Shown piece after piece: positions 34,097 through 43,935 of a stretch of 64,000 nucleotides of DNA. The stretch covers positions 144,768 to 208,767 of the forward strand of contig JACTTZ010000004.1 in NCBI GenBank assembly GCA_015660915.1, in the 5' to 3' direction. A program made the position numbers and the translations under genes. Numbering within the stretch: the first letter of the stretch is position 1; each line of letters starts with the position of its first letter. The notes under the pieces are model-generated. The model was given only the letters and a program-made list of their open reading frames with translations. It was not told the DNA's origin and ran no database searches. This DNA is from Methanomicrobia archaeon (GTDB lineage Archaea > Halobacteriota > Bog-38 > Methanoflorentales > Methanoflorentaceae).

Positions 34097-35404
34097 ATGG
34101 AATCGTCCGCTATCATCGCCCTTTTGACCTTCGTTGTAGCTTACGGCATCTTGGCTACCGAGAAGATCAACAGAACTATCATCGTCGGCGCTGGAAGCAT
34201 TGTCCTGCTCGTCTTTGGCGTGTTAGGCCTTACTGAAGCCATCAATTACGTCAACTGGGAGACGATCGGGTTGCTCTTCGGGATGTTCATCATCGTTATC
34301 GTGCTGTCAGATTCTGGGTTCTTCTTATACCTCGCATTTGTCGTCGCAAAGAAGCTCAATTACGAACCACGAACCATGTTGGTCGTGTTTCCCCTCTTAG
34401 CGGGCTTTTTAGCCGCCTTTATCGACAGCATCACCGTCATGCTTTTTCTTGCAGCGCTCACTATCGAGATTGCTAAGATTCTGCGGATTGACCCTGTCCC
34501 ACTCGTCGTCGGTGAGGTAGTGCTCGCCAACATCGGTGGCGCGGCGACGCTCATCGGCGATCCGCCCAACGTCATACTAGGGACGCAGCTCGGATTCGGA
34601 TTTAACGATTTCGTCGCCAATAACGGTCCTATTGCTGTTGCTGCTGCGCTGCTCTCGGTAGGGGTGCTCTTTCTTATGCAACGGAGCAAAGTAACCCCTG
34701 CCACTGCAATCGACACCGCTGCGCTCTCAGCGATCCGCCCCGAGCGCACAATCACCAACAAGCGGATGCTTCGCCTCGGCCTTGGCGCCCTTTTCGTCGC
34801 CGTAGCCCTCCTAATCACTCACGGATACATTCAGCGAATCTATAACATTCCGATAACGGTTGCCCTCGCCGCGTTGATTCCGGCCTTTGCGCTCCTCCTC
34901 GTCGGAGGACGGGATACTGAGAACGTTATCAAAAAGGTCGACTACGACGTGCTATTGTTCTTCATCGGTCTCTTTATTATCATCGGCGGCCTGGAAAAGA
35001 CGGGCGTCATCGCGATATTCTCGAGCGGATTAGTGAGCATTGCGGCCGGAAACAATGCGGCGCTCATGTCCCTCCTCCTTTGGGGGTCGGGCTTTGCAAG
35101 CGGGGTGATCGATAACGTCCCCTTCGCTCTGACCATGAGCTACGTCATCCGGGGTATGTCGCTTGTTCCCTCAATCCTTGCGACCTCCTTAATGGTCTGG
35201 GCGGTGTCGTTAGGCACGGACATCGGGGGCAATCTAACCCCCATTGGCGCTTCGGCGAACGTTGTAGCTTACAGCTCACTGGAGAAGCACGGGACACGCA
35301 TGGGGTGGATTCGATGGATAAAAATTGCAGCTCCGCCCACGTTGCTGGCTCTTCTGCTCTGCAATCTCCTCCTCTACATGAAATACCTCGTGGGGTTTTA
35401 CTAA
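34097..35404 (+). CDS. ArsB/NhaD ion-transporter superfamily protein
   Basis: 435 residues, about eleven transmembrane helices, with the family motif GGAATLIGDPPNVILGTQLG near 150 and DNVPFALTMSYVIRG in the second half. Members include arsenite pumps (ArsB), Na+/H+ antiporters (NhaD) and dicarboxylate carriers, and sequence by eye does not decide. ArsB is possible given arsC and arsM in the window, but those genes lie 15 kb away. A universal stress protein follows 25 bp after the stop, suggesting an operon in which the USP senses nucleotide or stress state. Confidence 0.87.
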   Translation: MESSAIIALLTFVVAYGILATEKINRTIIVGAGSIVLLVFGVLGLTEAINYVNWETIGLLFGMFIIVIVLSDSGFFLYLAFVVAKKLNYEPRTMLVVFPLLAGFLAAFIDSITVMLFLAALTIEIAKILRIDPVPLVVGEVVLANIGGAATLIGDPPNVILGTQLGFGFNDFVANNGPIAVAAALLSVGVLFLMQRSKVTPATAIDTAALSAIRPERTITNKRMLRLGLGALFVAVALLITHGYIQRIYNIPITVALAALIPAFALLLVGGRDTENVIKKVDYDVLLFFIGLFIIIGGLEKTGVIAIFSSGLVSIAAGNNAALMSLLLWGSGFASGVIDNVPFALTMSYVIRGMSLVPSILATSLMVWAVSLGTDIGGNLTPIGASANVVAYSSLEKHGTRMGWIRWIKIAAPPTLLALLLCNLLLYMKYLVGFY

Positions 35405-35429
35405 TGGGTAGCTCAGACATGGTGGTTGT

Positions 35430-35888
35430 ATGAAGGCTCTTGTCTGCGTTGACGGATCGCCTGTTACGAATGAGGGCCTAAAGTGCGCGGTAGATGCGCT
35501 TCGGATCGATATCGAGTACACGCTCTTGTACGTGCTTGAAGAGCACGGCATCTACGATAGTTATAGGCGGATCTTCAAGGAAGACTTAAAACGGATAGAA
35601 GAGCTCTTTGAAGACGTTGATTCAGAGAAAGAAGCGGCAAAAAAGATCTTTGTGCTCCCCTTGTGCGAATATATGCGCAAGCACGGCCTATCCGTTCGCG
35701 CGATTGTGAGGGAAGGTCCAGCTGGCGAGGAGATATTGGACGAGTTGCGCGAAGGCAAATACGATCTCGTGATGCTTGGACAACGAAAAAGCCTCTCGCC
35801 TGCGAGGCGACTCTTGGGCGGGACGCTCACCGAAGTAATGCGCAACGCTGATACGTGCGTCATGATCGTTCGGCCGCCTCGGCCCTAA
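35430..35888 (+). CDS. Universal stress protein (UspA), partner of the upstream transporter
   Basis: 152 residues with the UspA fold: MKALVCVDGSPVTNEGLKCA at the start and YDLVMLGQRKSLSPARRLLG then GTLTEVMRNADTCVMIVRPP at the end. The nucleotide-binding G-2x-G-9x-G(S/T) motif is altered (GQRKSLSPARRLLGGT), so ATP binding is uncertain. Likely co-transcribed with the transporter. Confidence 0.9.
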   Translation: MKALVCVDGSPVTNEGLKCAVDALRIDIEYTLLYVLEEHGIYDSYRRIFKEDLKRIEELFEDVDSEKEAAKKIFVLPLCEYMRKHGLSVRAIVREGPAGEEILDELREGKYDLVMLGQRKSLSPARRLLGGTLTEVMRNADTCVMIVRPPRP

Positions 35889-36078
35889 CTGAGATGCGTA
35901 GCTGGCGCCTAGCGATCGATCAACGCCGAGTCGTCATTTCCAACAGGATCAAAGGGCGAAAAGGCGCTATGGTCTAGCGAGATTCCAGTGCATGTAGATT
36001 GTCAACGTCTGTGGGCGATGCCGAGATAGCTGCACGCGTAAAGCAGCGACGTTCGCTGACAACATAGAAAGCACGGGA

Positions 36079-38763
36079 TTACGCGGCTTTAGGAGACATC
36101 ACCCGCTTACGCACCTCTTCAAATACGAAGATCGAAAGGCAGACGGCGAAGACGTATGCGAGCTCAGAGGGGCCGATGGGAACCGTCCGAAAAGCAAACT
36201 GGAGCGCCGGGAGGTAAACGACAGCGAGCTGTAGGGCGAGGGCCACCGTCACTGCTATGATGAGATAACGGTTCGCGAGAGCGCCCCTGTGTAAAATAGA
36301 GCGCTCTGATTTGCAGTTGAACGCGTTCACGAGTTGAAAGATCGAGATCGTGAGGAAGGCGATCGTTACCGCCTCTTCGCGGTTGGTGGAGAGAACATCA
36401 ATGTAAAGGAGCAAGGTTCCAACACCAATGATGGCCGCCATAAAAGCGATCCGCTGACTCATGAGCTTCGATATGATGCCCTCTTTCATCTCCCGCGGGC
36501 GCCGTTCCATGACGTCGCGCTCCGCCAGCTCCAACCCTAACGGAATAACGCACACGCCATCGGTGACGAGGTTTATCCATAGGATCTGAACCGGGTACAG
36601 CGGGAGCGGCAGGCCGATTATTATGGCTGTGAATATGAAGAGCAGTTCAGCGATGTTAGTCGAAAGGAGGTACAGAATCACCTTCCTAATGTTTGCGTAG
36701 ATCCGTCGACCTTCGCTCACCGCTTTAATTATCGTTGCATAGTTGTCATCAGTGAGGATCATGTCAGCCGACTCCTTAGCAACGTCGGTTCCACCCCTCC
36801 CCATAGCCACTCCGATGTCAGCGCTGATGAGCGCGGGAGCATCGTTTACCCCGTCGCCGGTGACCGCCACGATGTGTCCCTGATCTTTGAACGCTTCGAC
36901 GAGCCGGCGCTTCTCGAGGGGTCGTATGCGGGCAAACACCGATACCTCATTCAGCGATTTGGCAAGCTCAGCGTCACTCATGGAGCTTAGTTCATCGCTT
37001 GTCAGTACGACGCCCGTCTTATCCGTGATGCCGAGCTGGACAGCGATGGCCTTCGCTGTGTGGGGATTGTCCCCTGTAACCATGACCGTGCGAATGCCCG
37101 CCCTCCTGCTCACGCCCAGCGCGTCTTTTACCTCCGGACGTGGCGGGTCTCTCATGCCAACGAGGCCGAGAAACGTGAGCCCCGTGAGGGATTCGTCGTC
37201 CATCATCGCAGTGCTAATTGACCCAGCATTCGCGCGCTGGTTCGAAGAGGCAACGTCACGCGTGCCCGCTGCAAGCACCCGCAAGCCATTTGCAGCCATT
37301 GTTCGGTTCGCCATTAAGATCTCCTGCACGACCGTTTCGTCGATAGTTTTTGTCGATCCTTTTATGAGGATTGTCTCACAGCGGGTAATTACTGCCTCTG
37401 GAGCTCCCTTGACGTAGATCCGGTCGCTGCTCGCGGCAGCCATGTACTGCCTCTCGGGATCAAACGGAATCTCATCAACGCGCGGATATGCGCTATCTAA
37501 CGCTCGTTTGTCAATGCCTGCCTCCGCGGCTGCTGCGAGGAGTGCCAGTTCTGTGGGATCACCAATGGCGCGACCGTCGGCAAGCTGGGCATCATTCGCG
37601 TACGCCATCGCTGTCAGTAGATCGTGCACGCTCTCGTCTGTTCGCGCTTCCGTCCCAGCCGCACCGTAGACTACAGCTCTAGCTTTTTCGTCCGCGACTG
37701 CGACGAGGCCCCGGCCTGATACGTACAGCTCTTCAACGCGCATCTCGTTGAGCGTAAGCGTTCCGGTCTTATCTGTCAGTATGACGTCGGTCGATCCGAG
37801 CGTTTCAACGGCTGAAAGACGTCGAATGATGGCGTTTTCCCCCGCCATCTTCCGAACCCCCACCGTCATGACCACCGTGATAGCGGCAGGCAGCCCTTCG
37901 GGTATCGCCGAAACCGCTTGGCTAACCGCAATAAGAAACATCTCAAAGATCGAAAAACTCCGCAGTATCCCCACGAGAAAGAGAACGCCGACGATCGCGA
38001 GAACGAGGATGCCTATCCATCTTCCCAGCCTTCCTAGATCCTTCTGCAGCGGCGTTTCTTCACGCTCAGCGCTCTGCACGAACTCCGCGATAGTGCCGAA
38101 CTCAGTGGCACGCCCGGTGGCGACGACGACCGCCTCCCCACGCCCCTCAGTCACAACCGTTCCTGAATACACCGTGTTAGACGTGTGAGGGCGCGTCTGT
38201 TTGTCCACCGTTACCGATTCTCCGGTAAGCATTGATTCGTCGACCTTCAGGGTCTTAACGGTGAACAACCGCGCATCTGCCGGAACCCGATCGCCGGCTT
38301 GAAGCATTATCACGTCGCCAGGAACGATTTGCCGCGCGTCGATAACTTCAGACACGCCCGCTCTGACCACCGTGCTCTTGGGGGCAGCAAGTTCCTTCAA
38401 GGTCTCGAGGACGTTTTCTGCCCGGTTCTCCTGAACAAAGCCGATAATCGCGTTAGCCACCAGGATGAGCGCTATGACCACGGCGTCCACAATGGAGCCA
38501 AAGAAGAGCGTTATCACGGCGGCGATAATCAAAATATAAATGAGCGGGCTTTGAAACTGCCTGAGGAACGCAAGGAACTTGCTCGGCTTTTTCCCTTGCG
38601 GGAGTTCGTTCGTTCCGACCGTCGAGAGGCGTTTGGCAGCGTCAGCCTGACTAAGCCCTTGCGGGCTTGAGCCAATCACGTCAAAAGTGTCTTCTACAGT
38701 CTTCGCGCGCCAGTCCACAGGCTTCACGGCGTTAATGTAATTCCCCTCCGTCTCGTGCTGCAC
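36079..38763 (-). CDS. P2-type cation ATPase (Ca2+-transporting, SERCA/PMR1-like)
   Basis: 894 residues. N-terminal cation-ATPase domain (SQADAAKRLSTVGTNELPQG), actuator TGES at 180-183, PEGLP at 288-292 in M4 (Ca or Mn site), phosphorylated Asp331 in DKTGTLTLNE, hinge TGDGVNDAPALISADIG, and six C-terminal helices with NLVTDG. PEGL plus the M6 sequence fits calcium or manganese export; a Na+ or H+ pump is less likely. GTG 38763 follows GAGGCGACAGA. Single gene with its own 330-bp upstream region. Confidence 0.92.
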   Translation of the reverse strand: MQHETEGNYINAVKPVDWRAKTVEDTFDVIGSSPQGLSQADAAKRLSTVGTNELPQGKKPSKFLAFLRQFQSPLIYILIIAAVITLFFGSIVDAVVIALILVANAIIGFVQENRAENVLETLKELAAPKSTVVRAGVSEVIDARQIVPGDVIMLQAGDRVPADARLFTVKTLKVDESMLTGESVTVDKQTRPHTSNTVYSGTVVTEGRGEAVVVATGRATEFGTIAEFVQSAEREETPLQKDLGRLGRWIGILVLAIVGVLFLVGILRSFSIFEMFLIAVSQAVSAIPEGLPAAITVVMTVGVRKMAGENAIIRRLSAVETLGSTDVILTDKTGTLTLNEMRVEELYVSGRGLVAVADEKARAVVYGAAGTEARTDESVHDLLTAMAYANDAQLADGRAIGDPTELALLAAAAEAGIDKRALDSAYPRVDEIPFDPERQYMAAASSDRIYVKGAPEAVITRCETILIKGSTKTIDETVVQEILMANRTMAANGLRVLAAGTRDVASSNQRANAGSISTAMMDDESLTGLTFLGLVGMRDPPRPEVKDALGVSRRAGIRTVMVTGDNPHTAKAIAVQLGITDKTGVVLTSDELSSMSDAELAKSLNEVSVFARIRPLEKRRLVEAFKDQGHIVAVTGDGVNDAPALISADIGVAMGRGGTDVAKESADMILTDDNYATIIKAVSEGRRIYANIRKVILYLLSTNIAELLFIFTAIIIGLPLPLYPVQILWINLVTDGVCVIPLGLELAERDVMERRPREMKEGIISKLMSQRIAFMAAIIGVGTLLLYIDVLSTNREEAVTIAFLTISIFQLVNAFNCKSERSILHRGALANRYLIIAVTVALALQLAVVYLPALQFAFRTVPIGPSELAYVFAVCLSIFVFEEVRKRVMSPKAA

Positions 38764-39092
38764 TCTGTCGCCTCTAACCCTTGTTAATCATTTTTCGCCG
38801 GAGATGAGAGACGCCCAAATGTTTAATTATGTTTTTGCCACAATGCCGTTCCGTCGTAGCTCGTCCGGGAAGGCCCGATGCGTGCCACAGCACATACGTT
38901 AGTGCGAATACGGAACCTTAAGAATGCGACCCTGAGCGGCACTTGTTTTCTGAACTAGCACGCAATGCAAGTTCTCTGTTTACGCAACGATATTGGTAGC
39001 TTTAAAAGAGGCCGTGCGCTCGCGTGCTACCGGACATTCTCGAGCACAAGGCTTAGCTTGTAACGTTAGTGCTCGAGCATCGGAAGGAAGAG
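38764..39092. other. Intergenic region between P-ATPase and HprK-like genes
   Basis: Holds the promoter of the minus-strand ATPase (AT-rich TAATTAAAC near 38822-38832 on the minus strand). No gene seen. Confidence 0.45.
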
Positions 39093-40037
39093 CTAGGACA
39101 AGCCTACAACGTCTCTTATGCGTCTCTGACTCTGCTCAGGCTCCTCGGTCGTATTCACCTCGTACGCTGTGACCCTTTCAAGAAGTTCCATAAAAAACGC
39201 TTTGCGAAGCCTCCGTTTGAACGGTGTATTGACGAGCAAGTGTGGATTGAAATAGTCATAGCGTTCAAGGATGGCCAATGCCTGGGCCGCTGTAAGCTTT
39301 CGAACGAACTCCTGATCGCTTGCGTCGCGTTTAAGAATAATCAGTTTGGTGAGCGTCGTCAAGGGCAGGATGCGTCCTTTTCCGATTGCCAGCCGAAGAT
39401 CGACGATAGCGCGGCCTTCGCCATCCAACTCCGCGCGTTCGACCAGCCAGTCAAATTCGCTCCAGATCTTGGCGAGATCTGCGCGTATGTAAAAATTCTT
39501 TTCTGAACTGTAGGCTAGTATGTCTCGCCCGTAAACCCGCGCGAAAAACCAGTCATCTGAAACAACGCGCACCTCAGGACGTCTCAACAACCCGTAGGTG
39601 TGGGTCGTCTTTCCAGCTCCAGATTGACCGAGAATGCACACCCCTTGTCCGTTCAAGTCGAGGCAGGCGCCGTGTATAGAGTAGATATCGTGTTCGTCTT
39701 CAAGGACATCTCCTGTAACGCTCAATGCAAGCGACTTGATCCAGCCGTAGTAATCGAAGTTTATGAGGAACGCTGTCTTTGATTGAGGATCGTAGTACAC
39801 GCTGTTCTGCTCTTCAGCCGGACCGTTGACGACATAAAGGCGTCCGTGCGACCGTATGTTTTGTGACATGAAATAGAAGCTCTGGCCCCAGCGCGTTGCG
39901 ACCGATTGCTTCTCGGTGAGGAGCTTAATACAGCACCCATAGACGTCCGATTTGACCTCGTACGGAGTCTGGGCACGGAACTGTTCTGCCAATTTCTCCT
40001 TGCGTTGGATCGGTATGAGCTTGATTGCGTAAGACAT
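39093..40037 (-). CDS. HPr kinase/PEPCK-like P-loop protein
   Basis: 314 residues. The core IHGACLDLNGQGVCILGQSG (Walker A GQSGAGKTT at about 137-145) followed by RVVSDDWFFARV resembles the kinase domain of HprK and related PEPCK-like nucleotide-binding proteins. The N-terminal 115 residues are unlike HprK. No HPr or PTS component is in the window, so the substrate is probably another protein or small molecule. ATG 40037 with GAGGG 8 bases upstream is preferred over GTG 40043. Confidence 0.82.
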   Translation of the reverse strand: MSYAIKLIPIQRKEKLAEQFRAQTPYEVKSDVYGCCIKLLTEKQSVATRWGQSFYFMSQNIRSHGRLYVVNGPAEEQNSVYYDPQSKTAFLINFDYYGWIKSLALSVTGDVLEDEHDIYSIHGACLDLNGQGVCILGQSGAGKTTHTYGLLRRPEVRVVSDDWFFARVYGRDILAYSSEKNFYIRADLAKIWSEFDWLVERAELDGEGRAIVDLRLAIGKGRILPLTTLTKLIILKRDASDQEFVRKLTAAQALAILERYDYFNPHLLVNTPFKRRLRKAFFMELLERVTAYEVNTTEEPEQSQRRIRDVVGLS

Positions 40038-40144
40038 GTTCACGGCCCTCTTGTAACTGAAACGAGACAGTCGTCGCCAAAAAACTGACGATATTATAAT
40101 CAGCTGTCGTGAAGATATAACCCTCCATTCACAAAAATCTGACC

Positions 40145-40381
40145 ATGGAAATCGACGTCAACATCGCGGCACACGACCTGCTGTGGCGAATCATGTCCTT
40201 AGGAGCAAAAAAGGCGTATCGCGAGGCTTATGGCGCCGCTCGGGATGTGCTCGTTAATAAAGAGTTACAGCACCTCGTTGAAGCGGGCTATGTTGTAAGA
40301 AGCGGCAATGATGTCGAACTCACGCCGGCAGGCAAAGATCTGCATAAAAAAATGACGACGATATGCAAAAAGTCAGAGTGA
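40145..40381 (+). CDS. Small winged-helix-like protein
   Basis: 78 residues: AAHDLLWRIMSLGAKKAYRE, NKELQHLVEAGYVVRSGNDV, ELTPAGKDLHKKM. The end reads like the recognition helix and wing of a small DNA-binding winged helix (LTPAGKDL is typical). Target unknown. Divergent from the HprK-like gene and overlapping the convergent neighbour by 9 bp. Confidence 0.7.
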   Translation: MEIDVNIAAHDLLWRIMSLGAKKAYREAYGAARDVLVNKELQHLVEAGYVVRSGNDVELTPAGKDLHKKMTTICKKSE

Positions 40382-40678
40382 AGACGTGGGTGAGTCAATA
40401 AATGCCTCTTCGATCATCGGCTTAACGTCGTCGATCAATCGGATTGCTTCATTTTCAGATTCGACCCGATGCACATCTACCCTTCCACTTCTGTATAACG
40501 TAAGCGTGCGTCCCTCGTGAAAAAATCGTGCGACCCCAAGCTTCTCCGAACATTGCGCAATGCCTTCCAAAAGCCTGCAGAGCTCTTTCATGGAAAATCC
40601 CTTGTCAAAATGCGCCTCAACGACCAGTCCGCCCCCGACGCACGGCCTTACCGCTTTCGCGTCATATTTCCGATTCAT
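40373..40678 (-). CDS. Conserved hypothetical archaeal protein
   Basis: 101 residues: MNRKYDAKAVRPCVGGGLVV, EAHFDKGFSMKELCRLLEGI, RTLTLYRSGRVDVHRVESEN. Alternating strands and helices suggest a compact alpha/beta domain (resembling half of a TBP-like fold, unproven). Ends 9 bp inside the convergent small winged-helix gene. Confidence 0.72.
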   Translation of the reverse strand: MNRKYDAKAVRPCVGGGLVVEAHFDKGFSMKELCRLLEGIAQCSEKLGVARFFHEGRTLTLYRSGRVDVHRVESENEAIRLIDDVKPMIEEAFIDSPTSSL

Positions 40679-40756
40679 TATATAACACTAGCATTTGGGT
40701 CTGCTTATCGCTATTTTTCTTTAAAGGTTTTGTAAGCCATTTAGGTGACAAAAGCG

Positions 40757-42454
40757 CTAAGTTGACGTTGCCCCTTTGAGTTTGAACTGCAGACGGTACA
40801 ACGCCTCAACACGCTCGAGCGTTTCAGCGTCGTCAGGACCTTTGTCTTCTCTTATTCGCACGATACGTGGAAAACGCAGGGCGTACCCAGAGGCATAATT
40901 CGGGCTCTTCTGGATCTCGTTGAATTTCACTTCGAGCACGATCTGCGGTTCAAGGTCCACGGTCCGCCCGTGCTCGCTGATGATGAGGGGCTTAATCTCT
41001 TCAGTCAGCTCTTTGAGTTGTTCATCGGAGGCGCCGCTCGAGACGCGCCCGACAGGGGCCCACTGCTCGTTATCCTCGTCTCGTGCCGCGAGCTCGTACG
41101 ACGTGATCCAACCCGCTTTCCTTCCGTGGCCGTACTCAGCCGCGATTACGACGAGATCAAGGCTCTCAAGGGTTTCCTTCAGCTTCACCATTTTCCGCCC
41201 GCGAATACCCGGACTGTAGTCAGCGTTGAGATCCTTCGCCATCAGTCCTTCGTGCCCTGCATCGATCGATTGCGTGAAGAATGCAGCAACGGCTTCGGGA
41301 TCGTCAAGAATTTTGAATTCAGAGGGCTTACATCGCCCATCGAGGGGCACTACAGTTTTTTCGAGAAGCGCACGTCTCTCCACAAAGGGAAGGTCAACGA
41401 GGCTGTCTCCGTTCAAGTAGAGGATATCAAAGGGGCGAAGTTGCATCGGGATCTGATGGCTCAGCTCTCTGACCTTATACTTGCGCCGGATCCGGTTCAG
41501 GACGTTTTGAAACGGTATCACTTTGCCGGTGCGATTGTCCACGGCGATGGCCTCGCAGTCGAGAATGACCGAATCCGCGTGAATGCTTTCTTTGACCGCT
41601 ACGCGGATATCAGGAAGTGCCTCGGTGAGGTCCTCCATCTTGCGCGAGAAGAGCTTAATGTCTGGCCCGACCTTATGAACCTGAATCCGCGCCCCGTCAT
41701 ACTTCGTCTCAAACGCTGCCCGCCCCCCCATCACGTCTAACGCTTCGCTCGCGCCGGCGACGTTCTGGGCGAGCATAGGCCTGACAGGCCGCATCGGCTC
41801 GATGCCGAGCGCCCGCAAACCAGAAAACCCTTCCGTTTTGGCAATTCTCGCGACAAGGCCGATGTCGTTGGTGAGCATCCACGCGCGACGCACCGCGTCG
41901 GGCGGCACACCGAAGCTCTGGGCGACGGCATCTTCAGTCACGCCTTCTTTCGAGCCGATAAGGAGGTTACGCATCGCGAGGCTGACCAAGTAGTTCGCCT
42001 CCCGCGGCTCGGTCCTGCTTAAGAGGTTCGCGAGCATTCGTTGTTTCTTCTGCGCTGACCCTTTTCCCGTCGTTGCGGCCATTTCCTCGAACTGACGATA
42101 TAACTCGACGACGGTGAGGTCCTCCTCGAACGCCGCAAGGCTCATTGCGACCTTCTTCTCCAGAAGTCGTTCCGCGGTAATGCCGAGGTGTCCCGTGTCG
42201 CGATAACTCTCTATGACATCCTCACTGCTCTTGCCGCTGATGTTCGCAATAACCTTGACCAACGTCTTCCCGGCCACGCCAATATCGCGCGTGTCCCATG
42301 CAGGGAATATCCGACCAGTCAGAAAGGTGCATACAATTTCGATATCGTCCTCAGAAGCGCGCGTCAAAAAATCAGCTATGATGTCAGTTTTTTTAAGTCT
42401 CGAGGAATAAGCAGTTAGCTCATCGAACAGGGAGGCAAGCTCCGCAAAATACAT
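40757..42454 (-). CDS. lig: ATP-dependent DNA ligase
   Basis: Seals nicks in replication and repair. 565 residues in the archaeal LigI architecture: N-terminal DNA-binding domain (to about 220), adenylation domain with Lys251 in FETKYDGARIQVHK, motifs LDCEAIAVD, HEGLMAKDLNADYSPG, and MVKLKETLESLDLVVIAAEY, then the OB domain ending PRIVRIREDKGPDD. Full length for the family and no missing motif. ATG 42454. Likely the housekeeping archaeal ligase, although paralogues elsewhere cannot be excluded. Confidence 0.96.
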   Translation of the reverse strand: MYFAELASLFDELTAYSSRLKKTDIIADFLTRASEDDIEIVCTFLTGRIFPAWDTRDIGVAGKTLVKVIANISGKSSEDVIESYRDTGHLGITAERLLEKKVAMSLAAFEEDLTVVELYRQFEEMAATTGKGSAQKKQRMLANLLSRTEPREANYLVSLAMRNLLIGSKEGVTEDAVAQSFGVPPDAVRRAWMLTNDIGLVARIAKTEGFSGLRALGIEPMRPVRPMLAQNVAGASEALDVMGGRAAFETKYDGARIQVHKVGPDIKLFSRKMEDLTEALPDIRVAVKESIHADSVILDCEAIAVDNRTGKVIPFQNVLNRIRRKYKVRELSHQIPMQLRPFDILYLNGDSLVDLPFVERRALLEKTVVPLDGRCKPSEFKILDDPEAVAAFFTQSIDAGHEGLMAKDLNADYSPGIRGRKMVKLKETLESLDLVVIAAEYGHGRKAGWITSYELAARDEDNEQWAPVGRVSSGASDEQLKELTEEIKPLIISEHGRTVDLEPQIVLEVKFNEIQKSPNYASGYALRFPRIVRIREDKGPDDAETLERVEALYRLQFKLKGATST

Positions 42455-42743
42455 ACATGATCAATGCTGCCTACGGGGGCTTAACAATAACGTTAGGAAC
42501 CTGAAGAGGCTTGGCTGTGACACAGAAGAGGAGTAGTGACTCTGTTACCTCCCTAGCACGTAATCGATCCGGAAAAAAGCTGTGTGCGATAAAAAGTAAC
42601 CGACGAGCCAACGAACGAAAAACGAGCGTAGTTCTTGCCGGTTCGTGAGACAATAAGAGAGCCCTGTCTCCAGACGTAAATGGAGTAACGGCTGCAGTAA
42701 TGCGCACCACGCTTAAGTCCGAACCCGACACGCCCGCGACGCT

Positions 42744-43187
42744 CTACCGGCTCCTGACTATCAACACCGGAACTCTAGACCCGCGTACCACCTTATCAGC
42801 GACGCTGCCGATAAGCAGGCGATCCAAACCTTTTCGCCCGTGCGACCCAATTACGACGAGATCGATATCTTGACTTCCAGCGTACTTGTCTATCTCCTCG
42901 GCCGGGTGACCGTCGAGTACCGTTGTGACAATCCGATCTTCATTCACGCCGCGCGACGCTAGGTCTCTTTTGGCATTCGCGACGATTTGCTTTCCCTCGT
43001 CGAGAAGCACGTCGTACATGTTTTCCCAAGATGAATCGATAGGGTATGCCGTAAACCCGGCGATGTCGAGTACGTAAGCGATGTGCACGGTCGCGTCAGT
43101 GAGTCGCGCGAAATAGGCCGCGTGGTCATAAACGGGGGCCATTAGATCCCCGCCATCCGTTCCGATCAGTATTTTTTCATATTCCAT
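42744..43187 (-). CDS. Universal stress protein (UspA), ATP-binding type
   Basis: 147 residues. MEYEKILIGTDGGDLMAPVY at the N-terminus and the nucleotide motif GSHGRKGLDRLLIGSVADKV (G-2x-G-9x-G-S) at the C-terminus, followed by SRVPVLIVRSR. ATG 43187 follows a strong GGGTGATC. The truncated gene at 49268 is a close paralogue of its N-terminal half. Confidence 0.93.
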   Translation of the reverse strand: MEYEKILIGTDGGDLMAPVYDHAAYFARLTDATVHIAYVLDIAGFTAYPIDSSWENMYDVLLDEGKQIVANAKRDLASRGVNEDRIVTTVLDGHPAEEIDKYAGSQDIDLVVIGSHGRKGLDRLLIGSVADKVVRGSRVPVLIVRSR

Positions 43188-43374
43188 ACGGGATCACCCA
43201 CTACAACTGGCTGCAGCTCCCTCTTCAACGGGCTCATGCACTTCTATTTCCCCTGCTCTACTATTTACCAACAACGTTACAAGGACGCCCACTATTCATA
43301 TGCCAAGCGCGGTGAGGAAGATGTAGTTAAATGCCGTCGCGCAGCGTACTGAATAAGGCTTTTATATTAGCTTC

Positions 43375-43427
43375 GGTATATCATTTAATGGTATATCAGT
43401 ATTCTATATAACAGTAATTGTTATATA
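43375..43427 (+). promoter_or_regulatory. Operator/promoter of the PadR gene
   Basis: A perfect inverted repeat TATATAACA-GTAAT-TGTTATATA (43405-43427) ends 5 bases before the PadR start. Upstream is a direct repeat GGTATATCA at 43375 and 43390 (period 15). The layout fits autoregulation. Confidence 0.7.
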
Positions 43428-43432
43428 TAAAA

Positions 43433-43819
43433 ATGACGCATGTGGAGGCAATGATCAAACGAGAGCCGCTTGAGAGACGCGGGCTTAAAGTATACTCACT
43501 CTTCGTGCTGTACTTTCTGCTCACCGAAGGCCCTATGAGCGGTTACGAACTAGCACAACTCATCAAAGAACGTAGTCACGGGCACTTTCGAGCGACCGCT
43601 GGCAACGTCTATCCACGGCTTCACGAACTGAAAGAGGCGGGCGACGTCGAGGCGGGAGAGCCGACGGGAGGGCGCGAAAAGATAGTTTATGCGATCACTA
43701 AGCGCGGAAAGCAGACTCTGCGACACGGAGCGCTCGAACGACGGCAACACGTCGAAAACTTGCTAAAAATGATCGACCACGTTGCTGCCGTCATTGCACC
43801 GGCAGACAGTTCCTCGTAA
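43433..43819 (+). CDS. PadR-family transcriptional regulator
   Basis: 128 residues from ATG 43433. Winged helix typical of PadR: LFVLYFLLTEGPMSGYELAQ, GNVYPRLHELKEAGDVEAGE, KIVYAITKRGKQTL, then a dimerising C-terminal helix. PadR proteins repress transporter or detoxification genes until a ligand binds. The mRNA would be nearly leaderless, since the operator/TATA-like AT-rich region reaches to within 5 bases; ATG 43451 is an alternative. No dedicated target gene is adjacent except itself. Confidence 0.9.
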   Translation: MTHVEAMIKREPLERRGLKVYSLFVLYFLLTEGPMSGYELAQLIKERSHGHFRATAGNVYPRLHELKEAGDVEAGEPTGGREKIVYAITKRGKQTLRHGALERRQHVENLLKMIDHVAAVIAPADSSS

Positions 43820-43935
43820 GCAAGTTCTAGAGCCCCACGGTGCGTTCCTACTGGTGCCTCCTAAAGCTGCTTTTTTTTTAAATTTCATAGCCTTAAAGAC
43901 GAAAAGACCGCTTCGTGACCCTGTGGTTCGCGCTA

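Noticed and set aside
35430..35888. Minus-strand frame of 100 codons within the UspA gene
   Set aside because: Shadow of a well-supported universal stress protein.
39093..40037. HPr kinase of a PTS system
   Set aside because: The P-loop core is HprK-like, but the N-terminal domain differs and no HPr or PTS gene occurs; kept as HprK-like only.
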